DNA of 64,000 nt from Mesocentrotus franciscanus (taxonomy: Eukaryota > Echinodermata > Echinoidea > Camarodonta > Strongylocentrotidae), in NCBI GenBank assembly GCA_037976565.1, contig CP137675.1, positions 31,385,820 through 31,449,819 of the forward strand, read 5' to 3'. Position 1 is the first letter of the stretch. The number at the start of each line of letters is the position of its first letter. Shown in pieces: positions 47,401 through 59,400 of the stretch. The notes under the pieces are model-generated. The model did not search any database. It saw only the letters and a program-made list of their open reading frames with translations, and was not told the origin of the DNA. Position numbers and translations under genes: made by a program.

Positions 47401-50400
47401 AAAATAGCTCTTCAAATGTTTTACATGTAGAGATATAAATAAACAAAGAAATGGATGAAATCAATAAAACAAAATAGATACTGAGTATGAATCAGGGAAC
47501 AAACTGAAAGTTTCGTCTCCTACATGCTGCCATTTGGACAAAACCGTCTTTCTCTTCAATGATACAATATTTTATTACTTTACTTGCATTATGAAAAAAA
47601 AATGCATCATCAACCCAACATAGTCATAGCTTTAAAAATCACTTCAGATTGAACTGGCCAAAAGTCATGTGATATTCTTGCTCAGATGCTTTCCTTTACC
47701 TTTAAGAGTTCTTTATATTGAGGAATTGGTTGATAATTTTATCTTGGCAATAATGCCCAAATGAAAAGAGTTAAACAAATACACGACTGTAACTCCTAGC
47801 GCGTTTTGAAAAATGTTTTAGGAAATATCAGGAAATAAAATGAGTGAAAAAACCAATAAAGATACAATGACGTGAATTTTAAAAAGGGTGAACGGAAACA
47901 ACATAAGAAATAGTGAACTATCTTATAACTGTCTCTCATTATCTCTCTCTCCCACTCTCTACTTCTTTTTTGCACTTTTGCGCTTCGCGCTTAACATTTA
48001 ACACGTTGCTTTTTAACGCTGCGGCTTTGCATTTGGCGCACTGCATTTCTATGATGCTGTTGATTGAATAAATTTAATAAATTCATCAATTCCTGATGAA
48101 GCCGTATGAGCGAGAATTCAATTCATTCTTGTCTGATATACGGTTGTCTCATTTACTTCGTTGTCTATTTATATATGTATGCATTATGAAAATGAGATAG
48201 CAAAATGTGTATATTGATGGTCATCTTGCGAGTAATAACCATTAACTACTCTCATCGGGCTCTCACCATTAATTTTTCTCTTCATTTTTTTTTGGATGGT
48301 GAATCATTGGGGGAGGGGGGATGATTATACAGGCCACCTCCTACCTGAAATATTGGGGGAATATATCCCCCATCCCCCCGGGATCGACAACCATGATAGA
48401 TATATTTCTGACTGGAGATTACTAGACCTATATACATTACAATAAAATTACGTATTTTCCCCTCATTTTTATAAACTAAAGGTGGTTAGTGGGATAAAAT
48501 TGAATTTTACATCTTCCAGGGACTTAAAGACAAAATGTAAGAATGTGGAATTTCATCCACAGCTGTTTTGCTATGCACGTATCAGCTTGAAAAAATGATA
48601 AAAATGAAACTTAACCGCTTGTAGATTTCACAAATGCCAGTCGAGTTAACTAAGAAGTGTTAAAACAGCTGCGTTATTGTGCCCCCTTCCCCTTAATTTC
48701 CCCCTGTTATTTTGTGATACTTACGAGCGAAAAAAAAATCCCATTAAACACTCTCAGAGCTCAAACAGTATTTCTTTCTTTCTGTTTCTTTCTTTTGCCC
48801 TTTTTTTCCTTCCTTCCCTTAAAAAAAAAAAAAGAAGAAAATGTCCAAAAAAATAACCCAGCCATCCAAATGTAGGTAGGCTTATAGGCTACATCTTTTT
48901 GAGATTCACACAGACTCTGATTTAGAAAAAAAAATACATGGCATGAAATAAAACGAAATTAATTCTATCACTAGAATAATATTTTCACATATGCCTTTGT
49001 ATGTATTGCATCAAATCCACTGAGATTTTTGTTTCTATGAATAAATAGAACAAAAGCACTCGATAGGAAAAATGATAAGTTTTCATTAGACAAGAAATTG
49101 TGTGAACTTGAAAAACAAATAGATGTCAGTATACCTGATCAAGAAGTAGAAAAAGAGTACACCGATACAAAGGAGAGGTTAGAGAAGAACTATAGACATG
49201 AATCTAGAGGAGCTGGAATTAGAGCTCGTATTAGGTGGATGGAAGAAGGAGAGAGAAGTACGAAGTATTTTTTAGGTTTAGAAAAGAGTTATGCAAAGAA
49301 AAAGGAAATTTCACAATTAAAACGTGGAAATGATAGTAAAATTGTTAGCAACAATGAAGAGATTATGGAAGAAGTTGTAAAGTATTATTCAAATTTGTAT
49401 AAAAAAGAAAAGCATGATACCAAGAATATGAGTAATTATATTGGTTTTCAAAATATTAATCAATTATCTAACGAAAACAAAGAATTGTGTGATGGATTAA
49501 TTACCGAAGAGGAATGTAAACGTGCAGTATTTGCAATGCAGAAAAATAAGACACCGGGATCAGACGGAATCTCTATTGAATTCTATCAGGTGTTTTGGTC
49601 ACAGATAAAAACATTGGTTGTTGATGAAGCTTTGAATGAGTGTTATGTAACAGGGATGATGTCGAACACACAACAGAAAGGTCTCATTACATTGTTGTTT
49701 AAGAAAGGTGATTCTCACGATTTAAAAAACTGGAGACCAATCACTTTGCTTTAATAACTATGACTATAAAATAATGGCAGCGGTTTTAGCTGCAAGGGTA
49801 CAGAAAGTCATTGGAGAGATTGTACATGTAAATCAGACAGGTTATATAAAAGGTCGTCTGGCAGCCAGTAATGTAAGGTTGACAAAAGATATCATTGAAT
49901 ATTTCATTAAAAATGGTCAAACTGGAGCAATTATGCTAGCAGATTTTACTAAAGCATTCGATGTCTTAGATATACAATTTCTTAACTCATTTTTAGAAAA
50001 GTTTAATTTTGGTGAGTCATTTCGCAAATGGATCTCTGTCCTATACAAAAATATTTCAAGTTCGGTATTGCTTAATGGTTGGATTTCTAAAAGTTTTGAT
50101 GTTGAAAGAGGCATACGACAAGGATGTCCGTTCTCGTCACTGCTGTTTATCTTAGCTGCCGAACTCATGGCAAACAAAGTGAGAAAAAATAATAATATTA
50201 AACCGATAGAAATGGTTGGGTATGACTTTAACCTAAAGTTGTTGCAATTTGCTGACGATACATTATTTTTTGTTCGGGATGAAACTTCATTGAAGGGAAT
50301 TTTATATGAACTGAATCAGTTTGGCGATGTAGCAGGGCCGAGAATAAATAAAGAAAAGACAGTCATGATATGGTTAGGAGACATTGGTAGAAGTTGGAAT

Positions 50401-53400
50401 TTAGTGAGACATGATCTGAAATGGACCCACAAGCCTATAAGATATTTAGGTCATTATATATATTTTAATAATAATGAAGCTCTAAAAATGGACTGGGAGC
50501 AGAAGTTTATGAAATTAAAGAAAATTCTTGATAGCTGGACAAAAAGAAGCTTAACCATTTTTGGAAGAGTCACGGTACTGAAAAGTCTAGCACTTAGCCA
50601 AATTACTTACTTGATCATGGTTGATTCCATCCCTCCAAATTTTTTGAAGGTGATAGAAGGCATTATATTCAAACTTATTTGGAGTGGGAAAACAGAAAAA
50701 ATCAAAAGGGTTTCTCTTATGGAAGACTACAGTGAAGGTGGTATAAAAATACTTGACATACAAAGGCAATTGTTCAGTTTCCGACTGAAATGGCTGGGTA
50801 GATTTTTCAATGAGAGTAATGGAGCGTGAAAAACATTGTTTTCTTATTGGTTCAACTTGTTGGGAGGCATCAATTTACTGTTGAACTGCTCTTATAGTAT
50901 AACCAAACTTAATAATATTCTAGTTCAAAAGAAAATTCCGTCATTTTACATAGAAATCCTAAAGGCATGGGAAATGATTAGATACTGTACTACAGTGAAA
51001 AATGTTTGTATAGCTATAAATGAACCAGTGAAAGTTTCAGATCAGATTATTTGGCACAATAAACATGTGGTGTATGATAATCAGTCGCTCTTTTATAAAG
51101 GCTGGTATGACAGTGGTCTACTATATCTAGGAGACCTTTTTACGAGAGATGGCTTTCGGTCAACAGAATACATTAAATCGCAGGTGCACTTCAAACGAAA
51201 ATGCAATGCTCTGTTTGACAATGCAAGACTTAAACGAGTGATACCACTTGTATGGGTCAATAGTTTAAAAGAAGAATTTATGCATGATTATACTAGACAA
51301 GAAAATGAAAACAAAATTCCTTATCTGTTGGTTGCAAATAGGGTAAAACATGTTACTGATATGAGTAGCAATCGTTTTTATAAACTCATTCCCTCAAGAA
51401 CTGTATTAACTAACACATGTTGCCTTTATTGGGAAAAGAAACGTAATGTAGATATTGATTGGTCTACGGTATTTAAGCGTAATCTTGCACACATTAGAGA
51501 AAACAAATTGCGAGAGTTTAACTTGAAATTACTGTATAATCTATTGCCAGTAAAATGTAATCTTTTCAAATGGGGAATAGCAAATGACGATTTATGCCCA
51601 AAATGTAATATAAAAGAGGATATAAATCACGCATTTATCGAATGCAAACTAAATAAACCCTTCATTAAACATCTAAAAGAAATATTACGAGAAATATACC
51701 AAGTAAAGATATTGAAGTTCAGTATCCAACACTTGCTCAAAATAGATTGTGAAAATCATTGTACTTTATTCCTAACTATAGCTTTTTGGACCATTTATAA
51801 ATTGATTGTCGATCGGAATATGACTGGAATAGACAAAAGAAATGTTGCTTTCAAACAAATTTTCCGAAGAGAAATTATAAAAAGATTAGAAATTCAGTCA
51901 AATATAAATATGACCAGAGAGCACAAGTTTTTACCAAAAGAGCTGTTACGTGTTATTTAAAAGAAAAAAAGGGGGAAAAAAGAAAAAAAGGGGGGAAACA
52001 AAACTATCAGTATAATTCTCATGTTAATGATGATTCAAATGCTTTGCAAAGCAAAACTTAATTTCAATTCTTTGTTATGCAAATAATGATGTTTTGTGAT
52101 TATGTAAGTTTGATTTGTATTATTATATCTTTGAATGTAAACCATATATCTAATAAATCCTCTGATGAGGCAAAGAAAAAAAAAGAATAAATAACTAACT
52201 TACAGAATCAAAAGACAATACATGTACAAAAGAGAATGTCAAAATTAAAGTAGGGCAACAAGGTATTTCATCTCATTTTGTTTAATAATTATGCTTCCTC
52301 TCTTTATTCAGCAAACTCAATTACTATTTTCGGAACTTTGGAAGTTTACATTTCATTTCGATTTCATTACATCACCAACCATCACCAGTGCATCACAACC
52401 AAAGTCAAGTATTAATGAAGATTTGTAAACGTCTCTTAGTTTGGGGTAACACACATCAAACGTCATTAGACAAAGTGTTTTTATTACAAAAGAAGATTAT
52501 TCGTATAATTTGTAATTCCCCCTTTCGCTCCCATACTTTTTATTTGTTTTAAATAAGATATTAAAAGTAAAAGACTTATATCTTTTCCAACTAGGTCAAT
52601 TTATGTATAATTATAAAAATAATATGTTGCCTTCTGTTTTTCATGAAATGTTTTTTAAAAATAGCTCAGTCCATAATTACCAAACAAGACATTCGGACGA
52701 TTTTCATTTACCTTTCTTGCGGACCCTCTTAGCCCCAAAAACGTTCATATATGAAGGTCCAAAGTTTTGGAATTCTTTAAGTAATAAAATAAAAAATGCT
52801 CCATTGATTAATACTTTTAAGAAAAAATTAAAATTGTTTTTATTACAATCATATCAACCTCATTAAATTTATATGTTGTTGTTGTTGTTTTGTTTTTTTA
52901 ATACAAGATCATTCTCTACTCGCTGACTCAAAATGTAATTTGATATATTATAGTGTGCCTTCCCAAGCTTATCTCCTTGCTAACGCGCATCTCTCTTTCC
53001 TCATTTTCCTCTCAACCCACATGCACCTCATCATTTTTAAAATTATTTTCTGTACCCCTGATCTCTCTCCTTTTTGGGGGGCATTATCTACTCCTTTTAT
53101 TGTAACCGTATCCTCCCATGTTTGTCATGTAAAGTACTGTCTTGTCCCGTTCTTGTCTCTGTTGGCATCCCCCCATTTTTCTCTATTTTGTAGTTCCTTT
53201 TGTAGTTAAGAACTTGTTAATTTAATTAATCATTATTCTTAAGTATCATTTAGGTGTCCACACTTGTACAAGCATTGCTTTTTAGTGGACCCCTCTGTTT
53301 CCAATATGTACTCTTAAATTGTTGTAAATGTTTAAAACTGATTTTGTATTGTTTTGTTGGAAACATAAATAAATTGAATTGAATTGAATTGAAACGTTTA

Positions 53401-55252
53401 TTTGCTGCATACATTAGGCAGGGGCGGCGAATTTTTCATGTCGGGGGGGGGGGGAAAATGCGAGGGACGAGGAAGCACAGTGAACGAGAGGGTGAAGGTG
53501 ACGGAATTTAGTGACTACCCCCCTTACAGGGTTTTTTTTTTAATTTTAAACAAATTACATTCCTTAGCAAAACTATAGTATTAAAAACAAGTAAAATACT
53601 TTTTTACACTTCAATTTTACTTTGCCGGTATTTAGTGTGCATTCCGAAGGGTTGTAAATATTTAGTAGGTAAATCTTATTAAGTAGGGAGCTTGGGCATG
53701 GATGGGATTTCAGAATGTGAGTGAAACATTAAAGTGCTGAAAATGAGTAATGTAATGAAGGACCTTGACTTAATGTTTTTAGAAAGATGTACACCATTTA
53801 CCCTTAGGCGACAATATATTTATAACCAGGCAGGATTATTCATTTTTGTAGCACTGATCTATTTCTATAACTCTTAATCTTGTAAACATACAGTGTAAAC
53901 TGTTCTTACGTGAATCCAGATTTTCTACAATATTTACTTGTACATTTTGAAGGATATATTATGCGAGGGAGCATAGCGACCAAGCGAGAAGATTTTTGCA
54001 TTTGTATTAGTCTAAACGTTGCACTCTTGGGTCCTCCAGAGCCTAAAAGTGTTGCAGTCTTTAGTCAGTATTTGCTATACATTTTGTTTGGCACTTTTTC
54101 AAATTTTCCGGGGGGACGTGTCCCCCCATCCCCCGGGATCGCCGCCCCTGATATTAGGGGTGACGTCACTTACACTTGACAATGAAGCGTAGAGATGTTT
54201 GAAAGTATTGTTGACGATTGACGTCACAATGGCCTCGCACAAAGCTTACCAATCAAAATTAGATAAATATAGTGTAGCGCCATCTGTGTTACTTGATTTA
54301 GATAGGGGCTCTCCTGAGTGAATGAGGTGCACCACAAAATACTGCGGTCTGAAGATAAATGTTATTTTCCCAATGCCCTCTGCGTGTATTACTTTAGAAA
54401 ATTACTTGAAAATCAAACATAAATTAAAAAATGTGGATAAATTGAAATTACGAAAATTGATTTCCAGGAACAAAAAATGTATATTTTCTTCACGGTTCAC
54501 CATGGGAGACGGCCAAGTCTCTATAAATTTCCCTTCGCTTAGTCGATCCTGCCCCTCCCCGTCTAGCCCCCTATTGAAAAATCCTGGCTACGCCTGTGCA
54601 CACACACACAAACGCACTCAATGTCATCGCATAAGTCCCCATACTACTGTTACAAAGCTCGTGTGTCCAGAAAAGGTGTAGTGGTCATCACTCTGCCTCT
54701 GGCGCCTCGGGTTCGAACTCAGTTACGTCTAGCTGATAATACTGTAAATTCAAAAAATCGTCTCAGATCTTGATAAACCACCTCTCACACCCAAAGTCCC
54801 TCTGCCGAAATAAGACATTTCAAGTTCTTTCTGTGGTTGATAATGACATTTTTGGGGGGTCATAGTCTAAGCTGACGCATTGAACTCCGAGTGCGTAATA
54901 ACTATATGCCATTATTTACAACAGCCCATGAAAACTCATATGAAACATATATTTGAACTATAATCACTCAGAGTGACTCACCATAACTCCTCTTGAGTTG
55001 GGGTAGGAGCTTGCTATACTTTGCGTCTGCTACGTCAGTGATGGAGTTACGACCTTGTGAAATTGAATGCAATAGAACGACAGCATCGTAAGTCTCTCCA
55101 TGCTGGAACGACTGTAAGTCTTGTTGGGTAAGTTTCACAAAGACGCATCTAAAATTATCATTCTCGCGCTTGATTTGTTCAATTAACTGATCTGTAGAGT
55201 TTTCCGTCGACACTGAGAGAAAAGCGATGACAATTTTGTTCCCGCTCGCCAT
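38158..55252 (-). CDS. Uncharacterised 499-aa protein with two diverged alpha/beta domains (four exons)
   Basis: On the minus strand, exons 55252-54982, 40666-39764, 38856-38785 and 38411-38158 join in matching phases (1, 1, 1) to exactly 500 codons including the stop. Domain 1 (about residues 5-155) alternates strands and helices: KIVIAFLSV, FRCVFVKL, YDAVVLLHS, DRVAVVVHS, CSKCVIQC. A Ser/Thr/Gln-rich linker (about 156-308) follows. Domain 2 (about 309-470) repeats the plan: YPIALVDLSS, FEAVLVDFGS, LAQLMLAPA, KLYEVPVFQYSS. The domain pairs align, and an intron interrupts both at the same place. I recognise no named family; a flavodoxin-like or TIR/SEFIR-like fold is a guess. No signal peptide or membrane segment is seen. 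It is head-to-head with GTPase copy 3. Confidence 0.65.
38785..38856 (-). CDS. Exon 3 of the two-domain gene (72 bases)
   Basis: The acceptor is ctactctttcag and the donor is tttag/gtgagt. In the joined frame it reads LVPQNLAQLMLAPANTPSD. Only this frame fits both neighbours. Confidence 0.7.
39110..39745. repeat. Dispersed repeat, copy B
   Basis: Similar to 34092-34560 along most of its length, including the ends (tacggtgacattactgattc, cccatatgtaatgagatta). It lies in intron 2 of the two-domain gene. Confidence 0.65.
39764..40666 (-). CDS. Exon 2 of the two-domain gene (domain 1 end, linker, domain 2 start)
   Basis: The acceptor is ttattttgacag and the frame opens GPDRVAVVVHSMTSF. It holds 300 open codons and ends YQKCQKEM with donor atgc/gtaggt in phase 1. 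The dispersed repeat begins just beyond the donor. Confidence 0.75.
40667..43967. other. Intron 1 of the two-domain gene, 3' part
   Basis: AT-rich. It has a (ct)n run at 41761-41780, a full TGACGTCA at 43348-43355, G-run transposon debris at about 43640 and a poly-A run at about 43730. No exon is seen. Confidence 0.4.
43968..44620. mobile_element. GC-rich TIR element 1
   Basis: The ends tgcctggattacatttg and caaatgtaatccaggca are perfect inverted repeats, flanked by tga on both sides. The interior is much richer in GC than its surroundings and full of cgtacgga and ccgtgcag words. No transposase is seen. Confidence 0.8.
44631..45376. mobile_element. GC-rich TIR element 2, adjacent copy
   Basis: It has the same order of sequence as element 1 (gtacgataaattggtctacg to gccaaatgtaaactaggca), but the left terminal repeat is missing. 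tca flanks both ends. Confidence 0.75.
45377..49020. other. Intron 1 of the two-domain gene, middle part
   Basis: AT-rich with no exon found. ccgctttttggggccaccctgtat at about 45570-45600 resembles the end of a mariner-type element. There are G-runs at about 46157 and 48310. Confidence 0.4.
49098..49754 (+). pseudogene. Tx1/L1-like LINE ORF2, first frame
   Basis: It covers the pre-reverse-transcriptase helix and motif 0/1 region and ends WRPITLL, just before the frameshift. Confidence 0.85.
49774..50829 (+). pseudogene. Tx1/L1-like LINE ORF2, palm domain
   Basis: It holds the catalytic Asp motifs ADFTKAFD and FADD. It ends at a TGA in the same frame as the next piece. Confidence 0.88.
50830..51960 (+). 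pseudogene. Tx1/L1-like LINE ORF2, C-terminal part
   Basis: The same frame continues after the TGA, through NLLPVKCNLFKWG and the CPKC motif, to a TAA. Confidence 0.85.
52380..53395 (+). mobile_element. CR1/Jockey-type LINE, 3' fragment
   Basis: LVWGNTHQTSLDKVFLLQKK, then (52603-52866) NYQTRHSDDFHLPF and KFWNSLSNKIKNAP are C-terminal ORF2 signatures. It ends in a (ttgaa)n tail at about 53373-53395. It is related to the elements at 2037, 14060 and 62640. Confidence 0.8.
53419..54150. mobile_element. hAT-like TIR element (732 bp)
   Basis: The left end caggggcggcga and right end tcgccgcccctg are inverted. The flanks acattagg (53411-53418) and atattagg (54151-54158) match at 7 of 8 bases. No transposase is visible. 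Confidence 0.8.
54680..54740 (+). mobile_element. tRNA-like SINE head, short
   Basis: gtgtagtggtcatcac and a B-box-like gggttcgaactc are present. The body is not clear. Confidence 0.4.
54982..55252 (-). CDS. Exon 1 of the two-domain gene
   Basis: It starts at ATG (55252) with MASGNKIVIAFL and ends KLLPQLKRSYG. The donor is tatg/gtgagtc in phase 1. Confidence 0.75.
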
Positions 55253-56059
55253 GATGACCTTCTGCCCGTCGTTGGTTGCAAAGCTTGACCCGCAGTATAA
55301 TAAGAAGTCAGTGCGGATAGCTTGCTAGCTGAAGCATCTTTTGCGTCGCATTGAGATCATCGTTAGAATGTCGATTGAGGGTAACTTGCAAGTTTGTAAT
55401 ACGATGTGGGAACTGGAAAACAGCACTGCCCTGTCAATGTGTACAATACGGTCACGTCAGTATAAGCGGTGCTTAGCTCAAGTATTGAGCATGCGCAGTT
55501 ATTTGTCTGCAAAGGTCAGCAGTTCTAGTATAGCTTTAATAGCACAAAGTACCTGGTAGTTATATGAGGCATTTTGCATGGCAACAAAATCTATTTTTAG
55601 TTATGATTTCACAATGTAGTTTGGAAAAACCCAATTTATTGTCATTGTTTCGCCATGCTCTCATCGGTATAGGAGGTCTTTAGCTCACGCATGCGCAGTG
55701 ATATACATGCATAAGCCACACCTCCATAAAGCAGTATTCTCCTTTTATACGACGCCATCACATATTTTTTTGAACATGTGTATCTCCGCTTCCGAAAGCG
55801 AGTCTATCCTAATTAATGGCTATTCTACATCTCAATCTCACGGCTAAGCAGATACCTTTCAAATAAAAAGGATTAAACAACAACAACAGGTAATTCACAA
55901 GTTCCTCATGTGAAATACTTTGTTCATTTTTGCGAAATCAGGAATAACTTGCCAAAACTTGGATGCGGATAGTGTTTAGGATAAACTACAATATTTATTC
56001 ACATGTTTCTGCTTTAAATTTGTTAAAAACTCCTAAGGAGATGAACAATCAACAGGAAA
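55253..56059. promoter_or_regulatory. Shared upstream region of two divergent genes
   Basis: It separates the ATG of the two-domain gene (55252, minus) from that of GTPase copy 3 (56060, plus). Two direct-repeat segments (gtataagcggtgcttagctca and gtataggaggtctttagctca) each lead into gcatgcgcag (55489-55498 and 55688-55697), close to the NRF-1 consensus. No TATA box is clear. A bidirectional promoter is inferred. Confidence 0.5.
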
Positions 56060-56423
56060 ATGGCGACACTCTCCCAAAGTGACCCGCTGGAGGAAATAAG
56101 AGAGCTTCGTGCCATCGTCCAAGATCACAAACCAGGTAAAAACGTTACCCATCCCGACAAGATTTCCTTTCCCCAAAACCTCTTCATTGGATTGTTTGGA
56201 AGAACTGGGAGCGGAAAAAGTTCTCTGATAAATTCCCTAAAGTGTGCAGCTCAGGGACGTTTGAGAAAGTCGCAATGGATTGAAGTAGCAAGTCAAGAGA
56301 AGGCAGGGGGTCATACCATGTTCAGAAAGATTGCTTATTTGACTCCATGCATCTACGTCATTGATAACCGAGGACTAGACAACCCGAACGCAGAAGTTTA
56401 TGGTGAAATAGCAGCACAACTTG
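56060..56423 (+). CDS. Exon 1 of GTPase copy 3: N-terminus, G1, G2, G3
   Basis: The start is ATG in ggaaaATGgcg. The donor is cttg/gtgagt in phase 1. It spans the region split over two exons in copy 2. Confidence 0.88.
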
Positions 56424-59400
56424 GTGAGTATATTTTTTAACTTCTATTTCTTCTTGCGACATTAAACTAACGGCTTCCAATCACCATAGATTTGCAGTTT
56501 ACCAAGTATTTATGATAGCACACTGCCACTAAAAAAAAAAGCCTAAATCCTGATTTAGCGGCCTACCCACCCCCAGTATATTTATTTTCTTTCTTTATGT
56601 TCTTTCCAATGCTTGGTCATGAATCATACAACGACCGCTGAAAAGAAAAATTAGGTTGTGCATACAGTGCTTGACAATAAGTATTTTATTTTTTTAAGCC
56701 TATATGATTTTGTCATCTCTACTGGCGATGAAAATGTTAACGACCGCCGCGGGGGTACTGCGCGTCGGCTCTTTCCGGCAGCTTAATTTCCTTCCAATGG
56801 ATATATTTCTGAGATAGAAAATTGATTAAATAGCTATAAACACATGGTCTTCATAATAAAGGTAGCCACAGAAGTATTTTTTTAAAAATTAATTTTTATA
56901 TTTAAAAAATAACTTTCCTAATACAGTCCATCAAAATCAGTCCATGCAATTATCTTGATGGGTTTCTGTCTTCCATTTTTTATTTATTTTAGACGGAGAC
57001 CGAGGCTACACTCAGAAGGTCCAATGGTTAGGTGAGGAAGTCGAACGGTTCGATATCCCGGCAGTTGATCTGAAGAAAGGACACCCAATTACATGTGTTG
57101 TTCTCGTGTTTAGGTAGGCCTGTCAACAATTGCAGTGAATGTTTATTTATGTTGATTCAGATACATAGAATGTTCATTTAAAATTTAACGGCAGATATTA
57201 CTAGCAGGTGTTATATAATTCTGGCTACGACAGTGCAAGCGTTTAATAATTCATAGCCTATGTGAGAACCTACCCAAAACAGTGGCGTAGCGTTCATCAG
57301 TGGGATGGGGCAGTGCTGTTCCCCTCTCTTTGCGTCTAATTTTAAACATACTTAATAACATTCACCTTGCTAATTTGCATAAGAAAATTTGTTTCTAAAG
57401 GAAGGTAAACATTGCAAACCCCAAATTACTATACCTTAAGGTAGAAGTTAATTTGGTGTATACTGTGACGTTTTGACTTAATCTTGATAAAAAGCAAATG
57501 CACTGCAGCCAGTAAATACTATATGGAACTACAAGCACCCGTAGCCTAACTGTGTGTTCCAAAAACTTCAGCTATTTCTGGTCATACTTTTAATATTATG
57601 AGAGCATTTGAAGAGCATCCTTTCAAGAGACATTTCTATCATGATGTTCTTCTAAACTGACATTAAAAGCTTAGAAGTTTACAATTCAATTATTATCACC
57701 TTTCTCAGAAATCCAACCTTGATAGCAAACTACACTAGAAGAAAGCAGAAAATCAGAAAAGAAGACTTGTGAAAGTTTGACTGAAATCTGACCAAAAATG
57801 AGAAAGTTATGAAGTTTAGAAAGTTTTAATCATGTTCATCATTATATGTGCTCTTTATACTGGCGGCATCAGTAATGTCTCAGTGAGGTTGTGGCGGACA
57901 ACTTTCCCATTTGTTCCGACACACAAAATGACTAAAGTCGCAATTTTACAAAATTGTATAACTCTGGAGGGTCTATTATCTATGGAGGACCTATACTAAT
58001 ATATTATTCCTAATATATTTTGCGTAGTGCCCCAAGGGAGAAGACACTCAGGAGAAAAACAAAAATTAATTATATTTTGTACACAGCAAACGGAAAATGT
58101 ATCCGCCTCAACGTCCCATCCACTGATCAAATGCCTATTAGCGATTTGCATGGACTTAGTGATCTCATATTTATTTAAAACATTCATAACTTTCTTATTA
58201 TTGGTCCGATTTATTTCAAACTTTCGTACAAATGAACTTATTACAAGGGTTGTATTGCCCATTCAGAACAGCCAAGAGAAAAACCGTTCAGATAAATCCC
58301 AAGGTGTACATTTTTCATCTTTTGAAATAATAAGTTCGAACAAATGCTCAAGTCATTAAGTAAAAAATTTAAAGCCGACTCTTTTTTCTATTCTCTTCTT
58401 TCTGTTATATTAATAGCGCTATTCATGACATCAAATCGGATTTTGCTGAGCTCAATCACCTTGTTGAATTTCTGCACCATCGTCAAGGTGATATATAAAT
58501 ATATTTTTAAAATTTTAAATCCCATGTAATACCAACATTTTCTTTTTGACAAATAGAAATGAAGTCACAAATATCTTTTCCACTACGTCTCAAATTGTTT
58601 TCTTATTAAATGATAATTCAGTTTAAAAGCTTAATTTTCTGTGTTTATAGAGGTAAATAATTTGTTTTAAAATAAGTATGCATGAAGACAGTTGAATTAC
58701 GTAACTTAAGGAAACGAAACGAGCCATAACCAAATGAAAATCAATATTATGTATGACTATTATTTTGTCATCACCAAACTGTATCCATCATTTTTAATAT
58801 CATATTTGTGTTCTTTGTAAACTTTGTCTGACCCTTATTTTTACATGTGAGCGAAACAAATATCCATGTTGAACGACATCATACTTTCAATATTGTTCTA
58901 ATGTGACGTAGGATCCATAAACTGAAAATATATTAGGTTCAAAATGTATAAAAAATAAAATAATGTTCAACTCCTCTGTGCGTAATTAAAAAAAAAATCT
59001 AGATCTGTATGTCCTTTCTCCTGGTCTTGTGATCATATTGCAGGGTGTTACCCCATTGCCGTCATCACTCACGTTGACGTAGCCGAGCGAAACGACATCG
59101 ACATCCTGATCGCTGTTCTCCGGGTCTCAGGAATCGGCGATATCTACGAGGTCGCTAACATCACCAACGATAAGACCAAACTAGATGAGCAGTATCAACT
59201 AAACCTTCTGTGCCTGATAGAGAGATGCATGACCATTGGAGATGATACAGCTGCCTTCAAGCACCACGAGCATGTGGAGCTGGAGGAGAAGAGTCAGCAG
59301 GAGCGACAGAAGCTTGATTCCCGCGAGATGCAACTCCGTGAAGAAAAGCGGGAACTTCGGTTACAAGAACAGCTCCGGAAAATAGAGGCAGACAAACGTA

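Larger units (their letters stand above)
49021..52190 (+). mobile_element. Tx1/L1-like LINE, 5' truncated, nearly intact reverse transcriptase
   Basis: Three collinear frames (49098-49754, 49774-50829, 50836-51960) form one ORF2 without its endonuclease. Seen: IRWMEEGERSTKYFLGLEK (typical of the L1/Tx1 group), NKTPGSDGISIEFYQ, MLADFTKAFD, GIRQGCPFSSLLF and FADDTLFF, then a C-terminal CPKC...HAFIEC zinc-knuckle-like motif. An extra T near 49753 shifts the frame, and a TGA at 50827-50829 replaces an expected Trp. The 3' end is A-rich. It lies antisense in intron 1 of the two-domain gene. Confidence 0.88.
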
